The notes beneath the pieces were generated by a model. The model ran no database searches and had not been told where the DNA came from. It saw only the letters and a list, made by a program, of their open reading frames with translations. The position numbers were made by a program, and so were the translations under genes. From Actinokineospora globicatena (GTDB lineage: Bacteria; Actinomycetota; Actinomycetes; Mycobacteriales; Pseudonocardiaceae), in the NCBI RefSeq assembly GCF_024171945.1, contig NZ_JAMTCR010000003.1:124001-188000 (forward strand): a stretch of 64,000 bases of DNA, read 5' to 3'. Position 1 is the first letter of the stretch; each line of letters begins with the position of its first letter. Shown here in pieces: positions 52,106-60,613 of the stretch.

Positions 52106-52762
52106 TCAGTCACCGCCGCCGCACCCGCCCCCGCACCCGCCGTCGGAGTAGCCGCCCTCGGAGTTCTTGCGCATCGAGAACGAGGCGGGCAGCGGCAGGT
52201 CCAGGGCCCGCCAGACCCGCAGGTCACCCACGTGACCCATCAGGCCGAGCCGGGCCACCACCGCGAGCCGGTTCGACAGGATCGCGACCCCCACCAGCTT
52301 CGCCAGCTGCTCGCGCCCGGTGTCGGTCAGCCTGCGGGACCAGCCCACCAGGACCGGGAGTGCGGCCACCGCCGCGGCTATCGCGACGCTCACCCAGATC
52401 GTCGGTGCCGTGGTCACGACCGCGAGCAGCGCCACGGCCGCGACCACCACGAGCGCCCTGGCCGCCAAGATCGTCCTGAGTGGCTTGAGGTAGCCGCGGT
52501 CGGCCAACCCCGCCCGCAGGTCGGTGGCCGCGGCGCTGGTCGCCACCGCCGAGATCAGCGCCTCGACCGGCTGGGGCGTCAACCGCACCACCGCGTCCTC
52601 CAGCGCTGTCCGAGCTGGGTGCTCGCCCGCGACCGCGCTGACCACTCCCTGCCACGACACCCGCACCGCGCCCGCGTCGAGCAGTGACACGAACGCCACC
52701 TCCGCCGCCCGCTTCGGTCCACCCGCGAGGAGCCCCAGTTCCTCGTTCCCCAGCAAATCCAC
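52106..52762 (-). CDS. TIGR04222-like membrane protein with Gly/Cys tail
   Basis: A 218-residue protein. The N-terminal half (VDLLGNEELGLLAGGPKRAAEVAFVSLLDAGAVRV) matches the actinobacterial TIGR04222 pattern. Two hydrophobic segments follow (ARALVVVAAVALLAVVTTAP and WVSVAIAAAVAALPVLVG). The C-terminus is the low-complexity tail GGCGGGCGGGD. I chose GTG 52762 because a GGAGGGGG RBS precedes it and the conserved domain starts there; the frame is open further upstream to 53473 without support. The family's function is unknown; the Cys/Gly tail looks like a modification or metal-binding site. It lies 74 bp before the small membrane protein and the CHAT gene. Confidence 0.8.
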   Translation of the reverse strand: MDLLGNEELGLLAGGPKRAAEVAFVSLLDAGAVRVSWQGVVSAVAGEHPARTALEDAVVRLTPQPVEALISAVATSAAATDLRAGLADRGYLKPLRTILAARALVVVAAVALLAVVTTAPTIWVSVAIAAAVAALPVLVGWSRRLTDTGREQLAKLVGVAILSNRLAVVARLGLMGHVGDLRVWRALDLPLPASFSMRKNSEGGYSDGGCGGGCGGGD

Positions 52763-52918
52763 CCTGCCCCCTCCGCCGCCGCCACATATACCAGCCCGCG
52801 TTGAACGCCAGGTTCGGACGGAAATCTCCGGCGGGGTGTCCATCCGGCGCGGGGCCGTTCGTGGTTGTGTCGTCCCGGCGGTGCCGCCGGGCGCGAGACG
52901 GACGAGGAGAGTGCGACA

Positions 52919-53269
52919 GTGAAGTACATGCTGCTGATCAACGCGGGCGCGGTCGGGGCCGACGGCGGGGCGGCCGAGTGCACGGTCGAGGACTGGATGA
53001 CCTACGACCAGCAGGTCAAGGACGCCGGGATCTTCGTGTCGGGGGAGTCGCTGGCCGACCTCGTCACCGCGACGAGCGTGCACGTCGGCGCCGACGGTGG
53101 GCGGGTCGTCACCGACGGGCCGTTCGCCGAGACCCGGGAGGTGCTGGGCGGCTTCTACGTCATCGACGTGCCCGACCTGGACGTGGCGCTGGACTGGGCC
53201 GCGCGCTGCCCCGGCGCGCGCGGCAGCGGCTCCGTGGTGGTCCGGCCGATCGCCGACTTCGGGGCCTGA
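52919..53269 (+). CDS. YCII/DGPF-domain protein
   Basis: A 116-residue YCII-related protein with the DGPF signature (VTDGPFAETREVLGGFYVID) and the usual N-terminal strand KYMLLINAG. GTG 52919 has a GAGGAG RBS. It lies 1 bp before an ECF42-type sigma factor gene; DGPF proteins are the regular partners of that sigma-factor group. Its biochemical role is not settled. Dimeric alpha/beta-barrel; no catalytic residues can be named here. Confidence 0.9.
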   Translation: MKYMLLINAGAVGADGGAAECTVEDWMTYDQQVKDAGIFVSGESLADLVTATSVHVGADGGRVVTDGPFAETREVLGGFYVIDVPDLDVALDWAARCPGARGSGSVVVRPIADFGA

Positions 53270-53270
53270 G

Positions 53271-54512
53271 GTGGCCGAGGAGAACGCCCGGGTGGCGGCC
53301 GTGTTCCGCGAGGAGCACGGCCGCCTGCTCGCCGCGCTCACCCGCCGCTTCGGCGACCTCGACCTGGCCGAGGAGTCCGCGTCCGACGCCATCGAGGCGG
53401 CGTTGGCGCACTGGCCCGCGCACGGGGTGCCGCTCAACCCGGGGGCGTGGTTGATGACCACGGCCCGGCGCAAGGCCGTCGACCGGCTGCGCCGCGACCG
53501 GACCTACACCGCGCGGCTGGCCGAACTGCGGGTGGAGGCCGAGCGCGCCGAACAGGCACCGGTGGTCGCCGAGGACGGGGGACTGCCGGACGAGCGGCTG
53601 CGGCTGTTCTTCACCTGCGCGCACCCGGCGCTGGCCGAGGAGGACCGCGGTGCGCTGACCCTGCGGTGCCTCGCCGGGCTGACCACGCCGGAGGTGGCGC
53701 GGGCGTACCTGGTGCCGGTGGAGACGATGGCCAAGCGGATCACCCGGGCCAAGGCCAAGATCCGCGACGCCCGCATCCCGTTCCGCGTCCCGGAGCCCGA
53801 GGAGCTGCCCGAGCGGCTGCCCGGGGTCCTGCAGGTCCTGTACTCGATCTTCACCGAGGGCTACGCCGCCAGCACCGGCCCGCACCTGCAACGGCTGGAC
53901 CTCGCGGAGGAGGCCATCCGGCTGGCCACCATCCTGCGGCGGCTGTTGCCCGGTGAGCGGGAGGTCACCGGGCTGCTGGCGCTGATGCTGCTGATCCACG
54001 CCCGGCGCGCCGCGCGGACCGACCCCGACGGGCTCCCGGTGCTGCTCGACGCGCAGGACCGGGGCGCGTGGGACCGGACCATGATCGAAGAGGGCCTGGC
54101 CCTGGTGCCGTCCGCCCTGAGAGGCGGGCCGCCGGGTCGGTACGGGGTCCAGGCCGCGATCGCCGCCCTGCACGACGAGGCCGCCGACATCACCACCACC
54201 GACTGGCCGCAGATCGTCGCCCTCTACGACGTCCTGCTCACCATCGCCCCGTCCCCCATCATCGCCATGAACCGCGCCGCCGCCATCGCCCTCCGCGACG
54301 GCCCCGCCGCGGGCCTGGCCCTCCTCGACGCCCTGGCTGACGACCCGCGCCTCCAACGCCACCACCCGTACCACGCCGCCCGCGCCGACCTCCTCACCCG
54401 CCTGTCCCGCCACCCCGAAGCCGCCACCGCCTACCGCCAAGCCCTGACCCACGCCACCACCACCCCCGACCGCGCCCTACTCCAAGCCCGCCTGGACGCC
54501 CTCGACAGTTAG
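53271..54512 (+). CDS. ECF42-group RNA polymerase sigma factor
   Basis: A 413-residue sigma-70 family protein. Sigma region 2 is near the N-terminus (VFREEHGRLLAALTRRFGDLDLAEESASDAIEAAL...NPGAWLMTTARRKAVDRLRRDR) and region 4 lies at about 120-170 (LTLRCLAGLTTPEVARAYLVPVETMAKRITRAKAKIRDA). A ~230-residue C-terminal helical extension follows (PGVLQVLYSIFTEGYAAS..., YDVLLTIAPSPIIAMNRAAA, HPYHAARADLLTRLSRHPEAATAYRQAL), the TPR-like extension that marks ECF42. GTG start one base after the DGPF stop. No anti-sigma gene is present, as expected for this group, whose own C-terminal extension controls activity. The stimulus is unknown. Confidence 0.92.
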   Translation: MAEENARVAAVFREEHGRLLAALTRRFGDLDLAEESASDAIEAALAHWPAHGVPLNPGAWLMTTARRKAVDRLRRDRTYTARLAELRVEAERAEQAPVVAEDGGLPDERLRLFFTCAHPALAEEDRGALTLRCLAGLTTPEVARAYLVPVETMAKRITRAKAKIRDARIPFRVPEPEELPERLPGVLQVLYSIFTEGYAASTGPHLQRLDLAEEAIRLATILRRLLPGEREVTGLLALMLLIHARRAARTDPDGLPVLLDAQDRGAWDRTMIEEGLALVPSALRGGPPGRYGVQAAIAALHDEAADITTTDWPQIVALYDVLLTIAPSPIIAMNRAAAIALRDGPAAGLALLDALADDPRLQRHHPYHAARADLLTRLSRHPEAATAYRQALTHATTTPDRALLQARLDALDS

Positions 54513-54521
54513 GGTTGCTTG

Positions 54522-55172
54522 GTGCGTGGACGGATCTGGTTCGAGGGCAACCCGTGGCCTGAAGGGCATCGCATCGCGACCTTCGACTGGGTGGCGGGGT
54601 TGGACAGCGACGGCGCTCTCTGGTTCGACCCGATCCTCATCACCGAGGACTACGACGCCGAGCGCATGCCTGAGGAACCCGCGGACCGGGTCAGGGAGTG
54701 GGACTCGCCGGAGCTGTGGACGAACTACGAGGGCTGCCTGATCGAACCCTTGGACGACCACGGTTTCCTCGCCGCCACACCAGGCTCACCCTTCGGCTTC
54801 ACCACCCCCGAACCCCGCACGCTGACCCTGGACCCCCTCCCCGAAGGCCCGGACGCCCGCCACGCCTTCCAGATCCAACTCCTCGGCCACGACACCTGCG
54901 CCGACCACACCCTCACCACCACCCGCCAACCCGACGGCCGCCACCGCATCGACTGGACCGCCCGCATCGCCCTGTCCTACGCCGGGGAAACCGAGTACCA
55001 CCACGCCTTCCGCGCCGAAATCCACGACTGCGTCCCCGCGCACGTCACGTACCCGCCCACGATGTCGCCGCACGAAGCCCATGAGCACCTCGCGGCCGTC
55101 GTCGACATCCCGCACCACTTCACCCCCGGCACGGCACACGCCCGTCCAGTGCTGCGGTACACCGGCCCCTGA
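54522..55172 (+). CDS. Conserved hypothetical protein
   Basis: A 216-residue soluble protein, rich in beta-strand and turn residues, with DPILITEDYDAERMPEEPADRVREWDSPELWTNYEGC near the N-terminus and many histidines towards the C-terminus. No recognised domain or signal. The start is GTG 54522 or the adjacent TTG 54519; no RBS is obvious, and it begins 9 bp after the sigma factor gene, so it may share its transcript. Base use becomes strongly C-rich in its second half. Confidence 0.65.
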   Translation: MRGRIWFEGNPWPEGHRIATFDWVAGLDSDGALWFDPILITEDYDAERMPEEPADRVREWDSPELWTNYEGCLIEPLDDHGFLAATPGSPFGFTTPEPRTLTLDPLPEGPDARHAFQIQLLGHDTCADHTLTTTRQPDGRHRIDWTARIALSYAGETEYHHAFRAEIHDCVPAHVTYPPTMSPHEAHEHLAAVVDIPHHFTPGTAHARPVLRYTGP

Positions 55173-55240
55173 CTCACGCGCCCTTGCCGGGCCCTGAAGT
55201 GTGACCGGTTTTGTCGGTGAGGCGCTCTACTATCACGCCT

Positions 55241-55822
55241 GTGTCGGAGAAACTGGGTTCCAGACGGGTCACCCGCGGCGTTGTGGTGACCGCTGTGGTC
55301 GCGATCGTGCTCGTGTGCCTGTTCGGCTACTGGACGGTCCGCGAGACCGCGATCGAGTCGGCCCGTGCCTGCCCCGACACCTGCCTGACCCACGAAACGG
55401 CCACCATCGTCGACACCACCTTCTACCCGGGCAGCGAGCACGGCGCCAGCGGCTCCACCATCACCGTCGAACTGCCCTCTGGCGCTCGCCACGAGGTCCC
55501 CGGCATCGCGCCGACCGGGTCTCGGCTCACAGCGGATACCTGGGACGGCGTGCTCGTCCGGGTTGGCGACGCCTGGGTCGACCGGGGGTGGGCGACTCCG
55601 GTGTGGAGGTTCTTCGCGGTGCCACCGCTGTTCGCGTTGCTCGCGTTCGCGCTGTTTTCGTTAGCCGGACGACCGGTCTTGGGCCTAGGGGCGGGGATAC
55701 TCGCCGCGCTCATGGCCGTTGCCGCCATCGTCGTCCCGGTGGTGCCGTGGTGGCCGCCGGTCGCGCTTGCCCTGGTGTTGCTGCTCTTACTCAAGCGCCA
55801 AGTGCGCTCTGGTGCGGCTTAG
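55241..55822 (+). CDS. Membrane protein of unknown function
   Basis: A 193-residue protein. It has an N-terminal membrane segment (GVVVTAVVAIVLVCLFGYW) and an extracytoplasmic domain of about 85 residues with a Cys pair (ACPDTC), which contains a small beta-barrel-like stretch (SGARHEVPGIAP...WDGVLVRVGDAWVDRGW). Three to four C-terminal membrane segments follow (FFAVPPLFALLAFALFSLAG, ILAALMAVAAIVVPVVPWW, VALALVLLLLL). GTG 55241 is preferred; the in-frame start at 55211 adds residues that do not look like part of the protein. Family not recognised. Confidence 0.65.
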   Translation: MSEKLGSRRVTRGVVVTAVVAIVLVCLFGYWTVRETAIESARACPDTCLTHETATIVDTTFYPGSEHGASGSTITVELPSGARHEVPGIAPTGSRLTADTWDGVLVRVGDAWVDRGWATPVWRFFAVPPLFALLAFALFSLAGRPVLGLGAGILAALMAVAAIVVPVVPWWPPVALALVLLLLLKRQVRSGAA

Positions 55823-55885
55823 CAGGGATTTCGGCGGAGGACTTGGTGAGACCACTGGAGAACTTCGACAGCCGGGGAGTTCATC

Positions 55886-56047
55886 GTGCGTGTCACCAAG
55901 GAGCCGTTACTCTGGAGGCTTCCTCGTGCCCCTCTCGGTGACCTCATGACCGTTCGCGCGCGCCCATTCGCGGATGAGAGCGAAATGATCGGGCTCAACC
56001 GCTTGTTCGGCCGCGTTGTCGTCAACGGCACCCAGTTCTTCTTCTGA
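55886..56047 (+). CDS. Possible 53-residue small ORF
   Basis: GTG 55886 to TGA 56047 with a GGGGAG RBS six bases upstream. It encodes VRVTKEPLLWRLPRAP...GTQFFF, a basic small protein without recognised domain, containing one TTA codon (55907). Either a real small gene or an accidental frame in a 300-bp gap; no family support. Confidence 0.3.
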   Translation: MRVTKEPLLWRLPRAPLGDLMTVRARPFADESEMIGLNRLFGRVVVNGTQFFF

Positions 56048-56075
56048 CACGGTCAAAGTGTATCCGAGCCGACCA

Positions 56076-56120
56076 CGATCCTGGCAGCACCCGGCGACGA
56101 CCTGGGTGCTGCCAGGATCG
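56076..56120. terminator. Long perfect hairpin, probable terminator
   Basis: A 17-bp perfect stem (56076-56092 with 56104-56120) and an 11-base loop, three bases beyond the stop of the minus-strand GDSL esterase gene. There is no T-run. The unusually long arms could also serve a plus-strand transcript from the small ORF. Confidence 0.65.
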
Positions 56121-56122
56121 CC

Positions 56123-57364
56123 CTACAGGAGTGCCAAGTCGACGGCGTTGGCCATGGCGCGGTGGCCCGCGTCGTTGGGGTGCAGGCGGTCGCCGCTGTC
56201 GTAGGCGGGGTTGAGCGCGTCCGGGTCGGTGGGGTCGACCAGGGCTCGGTCGAAGTCCACCACGCCGTCGAACTCGCCGGAGGTGCGGATCCAGGTGTTC
56301 ACCTGGTCGCGCACGACCTCGCCTTGCGGTCGGTAGTAGTCGGACCCCTTGTACGGCAACAGGGTTCCGCCGACGATCCGCACGCCCGCGGCCTTGGCCT
56401 GGCGGATCAACTTCCGGTAGCCCGCGATGACCTCCGCCGAGGTGACCCGGGTGTTGGGCAGGGCGCACTCGAAGTCGATCTCGCTCATACCGATGTCGTT
56501 GATGCCCTCCAACAGGATTACCGTGCGCACGTCCGGCTGGCTGAGTGCGTCCCTGGCGAACCGGTCGACGGCCTTGTCGCCGAAGCAGGTGGAGTCGTTG
56601 AGCACCCGGTTGCCGCCGATGCCCGCGTTCACCACGGGCACCCGACCCCTGAGGCGTTCGGCCAGCTCGTCGGGGTAGCGGTTGTTGCCGTCCGGCGTGG
56701 ACCCGGCTCCCTCGGTGATCGAGTCGCCGAAGGCCACCACCACGTCGCGTCGCGGCGACAGGTCCACGACGTCGACGCCGCTGACGTAGTAGAACGACTG
56801 CGTGGTCTCACCGAACGCACCCGCGGGCGCGTCGGTCCGGTGATCACCTTCGGCGTGGTAGCTCGACGCGTCGGCGAACGTGTGCCCGGTGACCCGCCCG
56901 GTCTTGGTCGGGAAGTAGAGCGTCACGCTCAACCGCTGCAACGGGGCCACGGGCAGGAAAGCCAGGTCCGTGACGAGCTCGCCACCCGCCGGGACGACCG
57001 CGGTCCGCTTACCGCCGAAGGTCAGGTGCCGCAGGGTGCTGGGCCGAATGGCCGCACCCTCAGCGGAAACCGCGACGGTCGCCCCGCCCACCTGCAACGC
57101 ACTGGTGCTGTGCGCATTGGAGAGTCGCACGCGGACGGCGGGCCCGCCCGCGCTGATCCGCACCACCTGCCGAACAGTGTCGTTGTCGAAACCTTCGACC
57201 GCGTGCACCGGGCTGACCAGCGGATGAGGTTCTTGCGCCGACGCGGCCCAGGTAGCCGCCCATCCCCGCCCGGTGTCCGCCACAGCGGGTGGCGCCAAGA
57301 GCGCGACCCCTGCCGCGACGGCACACCCCAACACGACGAGCCTCTTCATCCGCCCAACCCCCAT
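56123..57364 (-). CDS. Secreted SGNH/GDSL-type esterase
   Basis: A 413-residue precursor. It has a Sec signal peptide (MKRLVVLGCAVAAGVALLAPPAVA), a beta-rich N-terminal domain of about 150 residues and a GDSL/SGNH hydrolase domain. All blocks are visible: FGDSITEG (nucleophile Ser), GIGGNRV, GINDIG (oxyanion Asn) and DRLHPND (catalytic Asp-His). This two-domain form is the common extracellular actinobacterial esterase. ATG at 57364 or, more likely as the functional start, the second Met at 57349 which opens the signal peptide. Single-gene unit ending in a 17-bp hairpin. It probably acts on polysaccharide or lipid esters outside the cell. Confidence 0.92.
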   Translation of the reverse strand: MGVGRMKRLVVLGCAVAAGVALLAPPAVADTGRGWAATWAASAQEPHPLVSPVHAVEGFDNDTVRQVVRISAGGPAVRVRLSNAHSTSALQVGGATVAVSAEGAAIRPSTLRHLTFGGKRTAVVPAGGELVTDLAFLPVAPLQRLSVTLYFPTKTGRVTGHTFADASSYHAEGDHRTDAPAGAFGETTQSFYYVSGVDVVDLSPRRDVVVAFGDSITEGAGSTPDGNNRYPDELAERLRGRVPVVNAGIGGNRVLNDSTCFGDKAVDRFARDALSQPDVRTVILLEGINDIGMSEIDFECALPNTRVTSAEVIAGYRKLIRQAKAAGVRIVGGTLLPYKGSDYYRPQGEVVRDQVNTWIRTSGEFDGVVDFDRALVDPTDPDALNPAYDSGDRLHPNDAGHRAMANAVDLALL

Positions 57365-57532
57365 GACGAGTAGTGGTACAGACCAAAGATCAACCTACCG
57401 CCACCACCGCCGACCCTCCAGCACCGTTTTCCCGGCGGGCAAGCGGGGTCGTAACGCGGCTCACCTGGCGCGCCCGGGGGAACTCGGCCAGGATCGCGGA
57501 CGGACCAGCCATACCGAGTCGGGGGAGTCACC

Positions 57533-58315
57533 ATGCCCAGCAACCAGTCGGAGCGCGCACGGGAGTTGCTGCGCCTGCACCGCGATCCCGCCCTGCTCAC
57601 CGTGGTCAACGTGTGGGACGCCATCACCGCCAAGGTGGTCGCCGACATCCCGGGCACCAAGGCGCTGGCCACCGCGAGCCACTCGATCGCCGCCAGTCGC
57701 GGCTACCCGGACGGCGAGATCATCCCGGTCGCCGAGATGATCGCCGAGATCAAGAACATCGTCGACGCGACCGAACTGCCCGTCACCGCCGACCTGGAAG
57801 GCGGCTACGGGGACGCGGCGGAGACGGTGCGGCGCGCGATCGGCGTCGGTGTGGTCGGCGCGAACCTGGAGGACCAGGTCAAGCCCATCGCCGAGGCCGC
57901 CGCCCAGGTCGCCGCCGTGATCGAGGCCGCGGCGGCGGAGGGTGTGCCGGACTTCGTCCTCAACGCCCGCACCGACGTCTTCGTCAAGGCGGGTGACCGC
58001 GACCCGGCCGAGGTCCTCGCCGACGCCATCGCCCGCAGCCGCGCCTACCTGGACGCGGGTGCCCCGGTGGTCTTCGTCCCCGGCAAGCTCGACACCGACC
58101 AGGTGACCGCCCTGGTGGACGCCGTCGGCCCCCAGCGCCTCACCTTGATCGCCATCCCCGGCACCCCGGCCCTGTCCGAACTGGAGCGCCTGGGCGTCGC
58201 CCGCGTCTCCTTCGGCCCCTTGTCCCAGCGCGTCGCCCTCACCGCCCTGGCCGAACTGGTCGAATCCGCCCTCCAGGGCGGCGGCGTCCCGGAGGGCACC
58301 CGCCCCCTGAACTGA
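57533..58315 (+). CDS. Isocitrate lyase/PEP-mutase-family enzyme
   Basis: A 260-residue TIM-barrel protein of the isocitrate lyase/phosphoenolpyruvate mutase superfamily. The metal-site motif DLEGGYGD, the following LEDQVKP and the strand VLNARTDVF are all in place. The isocitrate-lyase KKCGH loop is absent, so it belongs to the oxaloacetate decarboxylase/PEP-mutase-like group often called carboxyvinyl-carboxyphosphonate phosphorylmutase. The exact reaction cannot be assigned; no phosphonate genes lie near. A GGGGGAG RBS precedes the ATG. It ends before a strong shared hairpin. Confidence 0.88.
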   Translation: MPSNQSERARELLRLHRDPALLTVVNVWDAITAKVVADIPGTKALATASHSIAASRGYPDGEIIPVAEMIAEIKNIVDATELPVTADLEGGYGDAAETVRRAIGVGVVGANLEDQVKPIAEAAAQVAAVIEAAAAEGVPDFVLNARTDVFVKAGDRDPAEVLADAIARSRAYLDAGAPVVFVPGKLDTDQVTALVDAVGPQRLTLIAIPGTPALSELERLGVARVSFGPLSQRVALTALAELVESALQGGGVPEGTRPLN

Positions 58316-58334
58316 GGTTGTCGACGAGTCGTGC

Positions 58335-58364
58335 CCTGGGCGCCCTCAGGTGAGGGCGCCCAGG
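58335..58364. terminator. Bidirectional hairpin terminator
   Basis: A perfect 14-bp stem (58335-58348 with 58351-58364) with a minimal GG loop, between genes ending at 58315 (plus) and 58370 (minus). It can end both transcripts. Confidence 0.78.
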
Positions 58365-58369
58365 AGCGG

Positions 58370-58600
58370 TCAGCACTCGTTGAAGCTGTCGCCTCGCCAC
58401 TTGCTGGAGTAGTACTTGCCGCCGTTGCTGCCCACGTACACGTAGACGCTCGTGCCGTCCACGACGTAGGCGAACGTGTAGGTCTCCTTCACCTCGTCGG
58501 TCGGGATGCACTGCTTGGCGCTGGCGGTTCCGGCCGCGCCGACCAGCAGGCCGACGCTCAGGACGACGGCGGTCGCGGCGCCTGCGAATCTCTTCATCAC
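58370..58600 (-). CDS. Small secreted protein
   Basis: A 76-residue protein with a clear Sec signal (MKRFAGAATAVVLSVGLLVGAAGTASA) and a mature part of about 48 residues with a Cys near each end (KQC...NEC), probably one disulphide, and several tyrosines. GTG 58600 overlaps a more usual ATG at 58597; an AAGGA RBS precedes both. Family unknown. It resembles the secreted mini-protein at 22904-23149 in size and style. Confidence 0.7.
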   Translation of the reverse strand: MMKRFAGAATAVVLSVGLLVGAAGTASAKQCIPTDEVKETYTFAYVVDGTSVYVYVGSNGGKYYSSKWRGDSFNEC

Positions 58601-58738
58601 GTGACTGGGTCCTTCCCTCGGGTCACTGCCGCCGACGCTAGGGGCGCTGTGGGGGCGTGGAGTCTCACCCGCGTCTCAGATCCAGGGCGCCGCTGGGGTA
58701 GAAAGCATGATCAGGAACGTCGGGGGAGGGACTCGGTC

Positions 58739-60403
58739 ATGCGCACCACCGTGGTTCCCGTGCGCGACCGGGTCCACAGTGAGTCGCAGCGCGCGGTCGT
58801 CGAGCGGGTCCTGTCCCTGCTCGACGGTGACGGGCCCTTGGTCGTGAACCTGGTCGGACCCCTGGGTGTGGGCAAGTCCGCGGTTCTCGCCGCGATCGCC
58901 GCCGAGGCACCCGGTCGGGCCGAGTACGCGGACGGCCACCTGCCTGACGGTCCCCGCGCGGTCGTCACCAGTCAGGCGCCGATGCCCTTGGGGGACGCCG
59001 TCGTTGTTCGCGTCCACCGCTGGAGCGACGCGGAGATCGAACGGCTCGCGCTGGCTCGTGGCGTGGCCGACGACGTGGTCGTGCGGCTCGCGGGTGGAGT
59101 GCCTCTGGTCGCGCGCAGCCTCTGCCAGGCGCTGCTCACCCCGATTCCCGCCGACGCCGCGGGTGCACTCGCCGACCACGCCTTGCGCGACGTCTTCGCC
59201 CGTGTCACGCACTCCCGTGACGCCGCGTTGGAGGTACTGGCCGTCGTCGGCCAAGGTGACGAGGAACTGCTGGAGGATCTCCTCCCCGACCAGGCCGAAG
59301 ACCTCTTCACCGCCGTGGCCGAGGTCGACCTCGTGCGGGCCACCGACAGGGGCCTGGCCGTGGCCGAACCGTTCCGCACCCTCCTCGAGCTGCGGGCCCG
59401 GTGGCGCCGCCCGGTCGCTCGTCGCGCCGACGTCACCACCGCGATAGCCCGTACCCGCCTGATGCTCACCACGGCCCGCGACGACGGCGACCGCGCCACG
59501 CTCACCGAGCACGCGCTCTTCCTCACCGACGACCCGACGATCCGCCGCGCGCTGTTCCCCGGCGGCCACGACAGCCCACGCCCGCGCCCGGCCGGTCCCG
59601 GCGACCACGACCGCATCGCCGCCCTGGTGCGCTGGTGGGCCAAGCGCCGGGATCTCGACGTGCGCCGGTGCGAGCGGCTCCTCGCCGGGTGGCTCGACCA
59701 CAGCCCGGACGGTTTCCACGTGGTGCACGACGAGGACCGCGCCGTCGGCATGGCGTACCTGCCGCGCATCGACGCGAGGACGGTGTCGGCGATCGAACCG
59801 GTCCTGCAACAGCACACCGGCGACCTGGCCGACGGCGGGGGAGTGCTCGTCGGGATGGCGGTGTGCGACGACTCGCCGCGTCGCGCCGCTCTACTGCGGC
59901 ACATCGTGGTGGCTGGCGTGCGTGCCCGCCGGATCGTGGTGGCCACGTCGTGGCCGCGGTACCAGGACCTGGCCCGCGTCCTGGGCTTCCGGCACGTCGG
60001 CGCCGCGCGGCACGACCCGTACGGCTGCGCCCGGGGCTCGGCGATCTACCACCAGGACCTCACGGCACTGCCCGCCTGGCTGGACCGGCTCACCACCCCG
60101 GGAGACACCCGCCGCGACGTCAAACAGGCCCTCGAACACCTCCGCGACGATGCCGCCCTCGCAGGCAACCCGCTCGCCGACCGGGGCCCGTCCGCACTCC
60201 GCGCCCGAATCCTGACCGGCCTCGACCACCTGACGGCCTCACCAGACCCCACGCTCGCCGAGGCGGGCCGCGCCCTGCACGGCTACTACGTCCGGGGCCA
60301 CCGCGATCACGTCGGAGTGGCCGCCGACCTCCACCTCAGCCGCGCCACCTACTTCCGCCGCCTCGACCGGGGCCTCACCGAACTGGCCGCCCTGTTCTCC
60401 TGA
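58739..60403 (+). CDS. ATPase with C-terminal helix-turn-helix, putative regulator
   Basis: A 554-residue protein. The N-terminal P-loop is GPLGVGKSAV (about 41-50), followed by a helical STAND/AAA-like segment that includes FARVTHSRDAALEVLAVVGQG. The middle region (about 290-470) has a GNAT-like feel (DEDRAVGMAYLPRID, GVRARRIVVATSW, DLARVLGFRHVG). The C-terminus reads HVGVAADLHLSRATYFRRLDRGLTEL, a helix-turn-helix as in some transcriptional activators. ATG 58739 has a GGGGGAGGG RBS; the open frame upstream reaches 58331 but covers the divergent secreted-protein gene. It is a plausible regulator of the PKS genes that begin 400 bp downstream. The full Walker B motif is not obvious. Confidence 0.78.
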   Translation: MRTTVVPVRDRVHSESQRAVVERVLSLLDGDGPLVVNLVGPLGVGKSAVLAAIAAEAPGRAEYADGHLPDGPRAVVTSQAPMPLGDAVVVRVHRWSDAEIERLALARGVADDVVVRLAGGVPLVARSLCQALLTPIPADAAGALADHALRDVFARVTHSRDAALEVLAVVGQGDEELLEDLLPDQAEDLFTAVAEVDLVRATDRGLAVAEPFRTLLELRARWRRPVARRADVTTAIARTRLMLTTARDDGDRATLTEHALFLTDDPTIRRALFPGGHDSPRPRPAGPGDHDRIAALVRWWAKRRDLDVRRCERLLAGWLDHSPDGFHVVHDEDRAVGMAYLPRIDARTVSAIEPVLQQHTGDLADGGGVLVGMAVCDDSPRRAALLRHIVVAGVRARRIVVATSWPRYQDLARVLGFRHVGAARHDPYGCARGSAIYHQDLTALPAWLDRLTTPGDTRRDVKQALEHLRDDAALAGNPLADRGPSALRARILTGLDHLTASPDPTLAEAGRALHGYYVRGHRDHVGVAADLHLSRATYFRRLDRGLTELAALFS

Positions 60404-60613
60404 CGCCCTGAGAGGCGCACACCCACTCGCCGATGGGGGCACTGCCCCGCGGGTGGGGAGTGGCGGATCGCCACCCCTAGGGCCCGTACTTGTCTCGTTC
60501 GGCACCCCACAATTCTTTCCCTGAATGGCTTATTTCGGTGCCGTCCAGCGGCGGGTAACGGCGGTGCGGGGCGGTGAAAGATATCCGGCGGCGGACAGGT
60601 GAATTGTGTCGCG

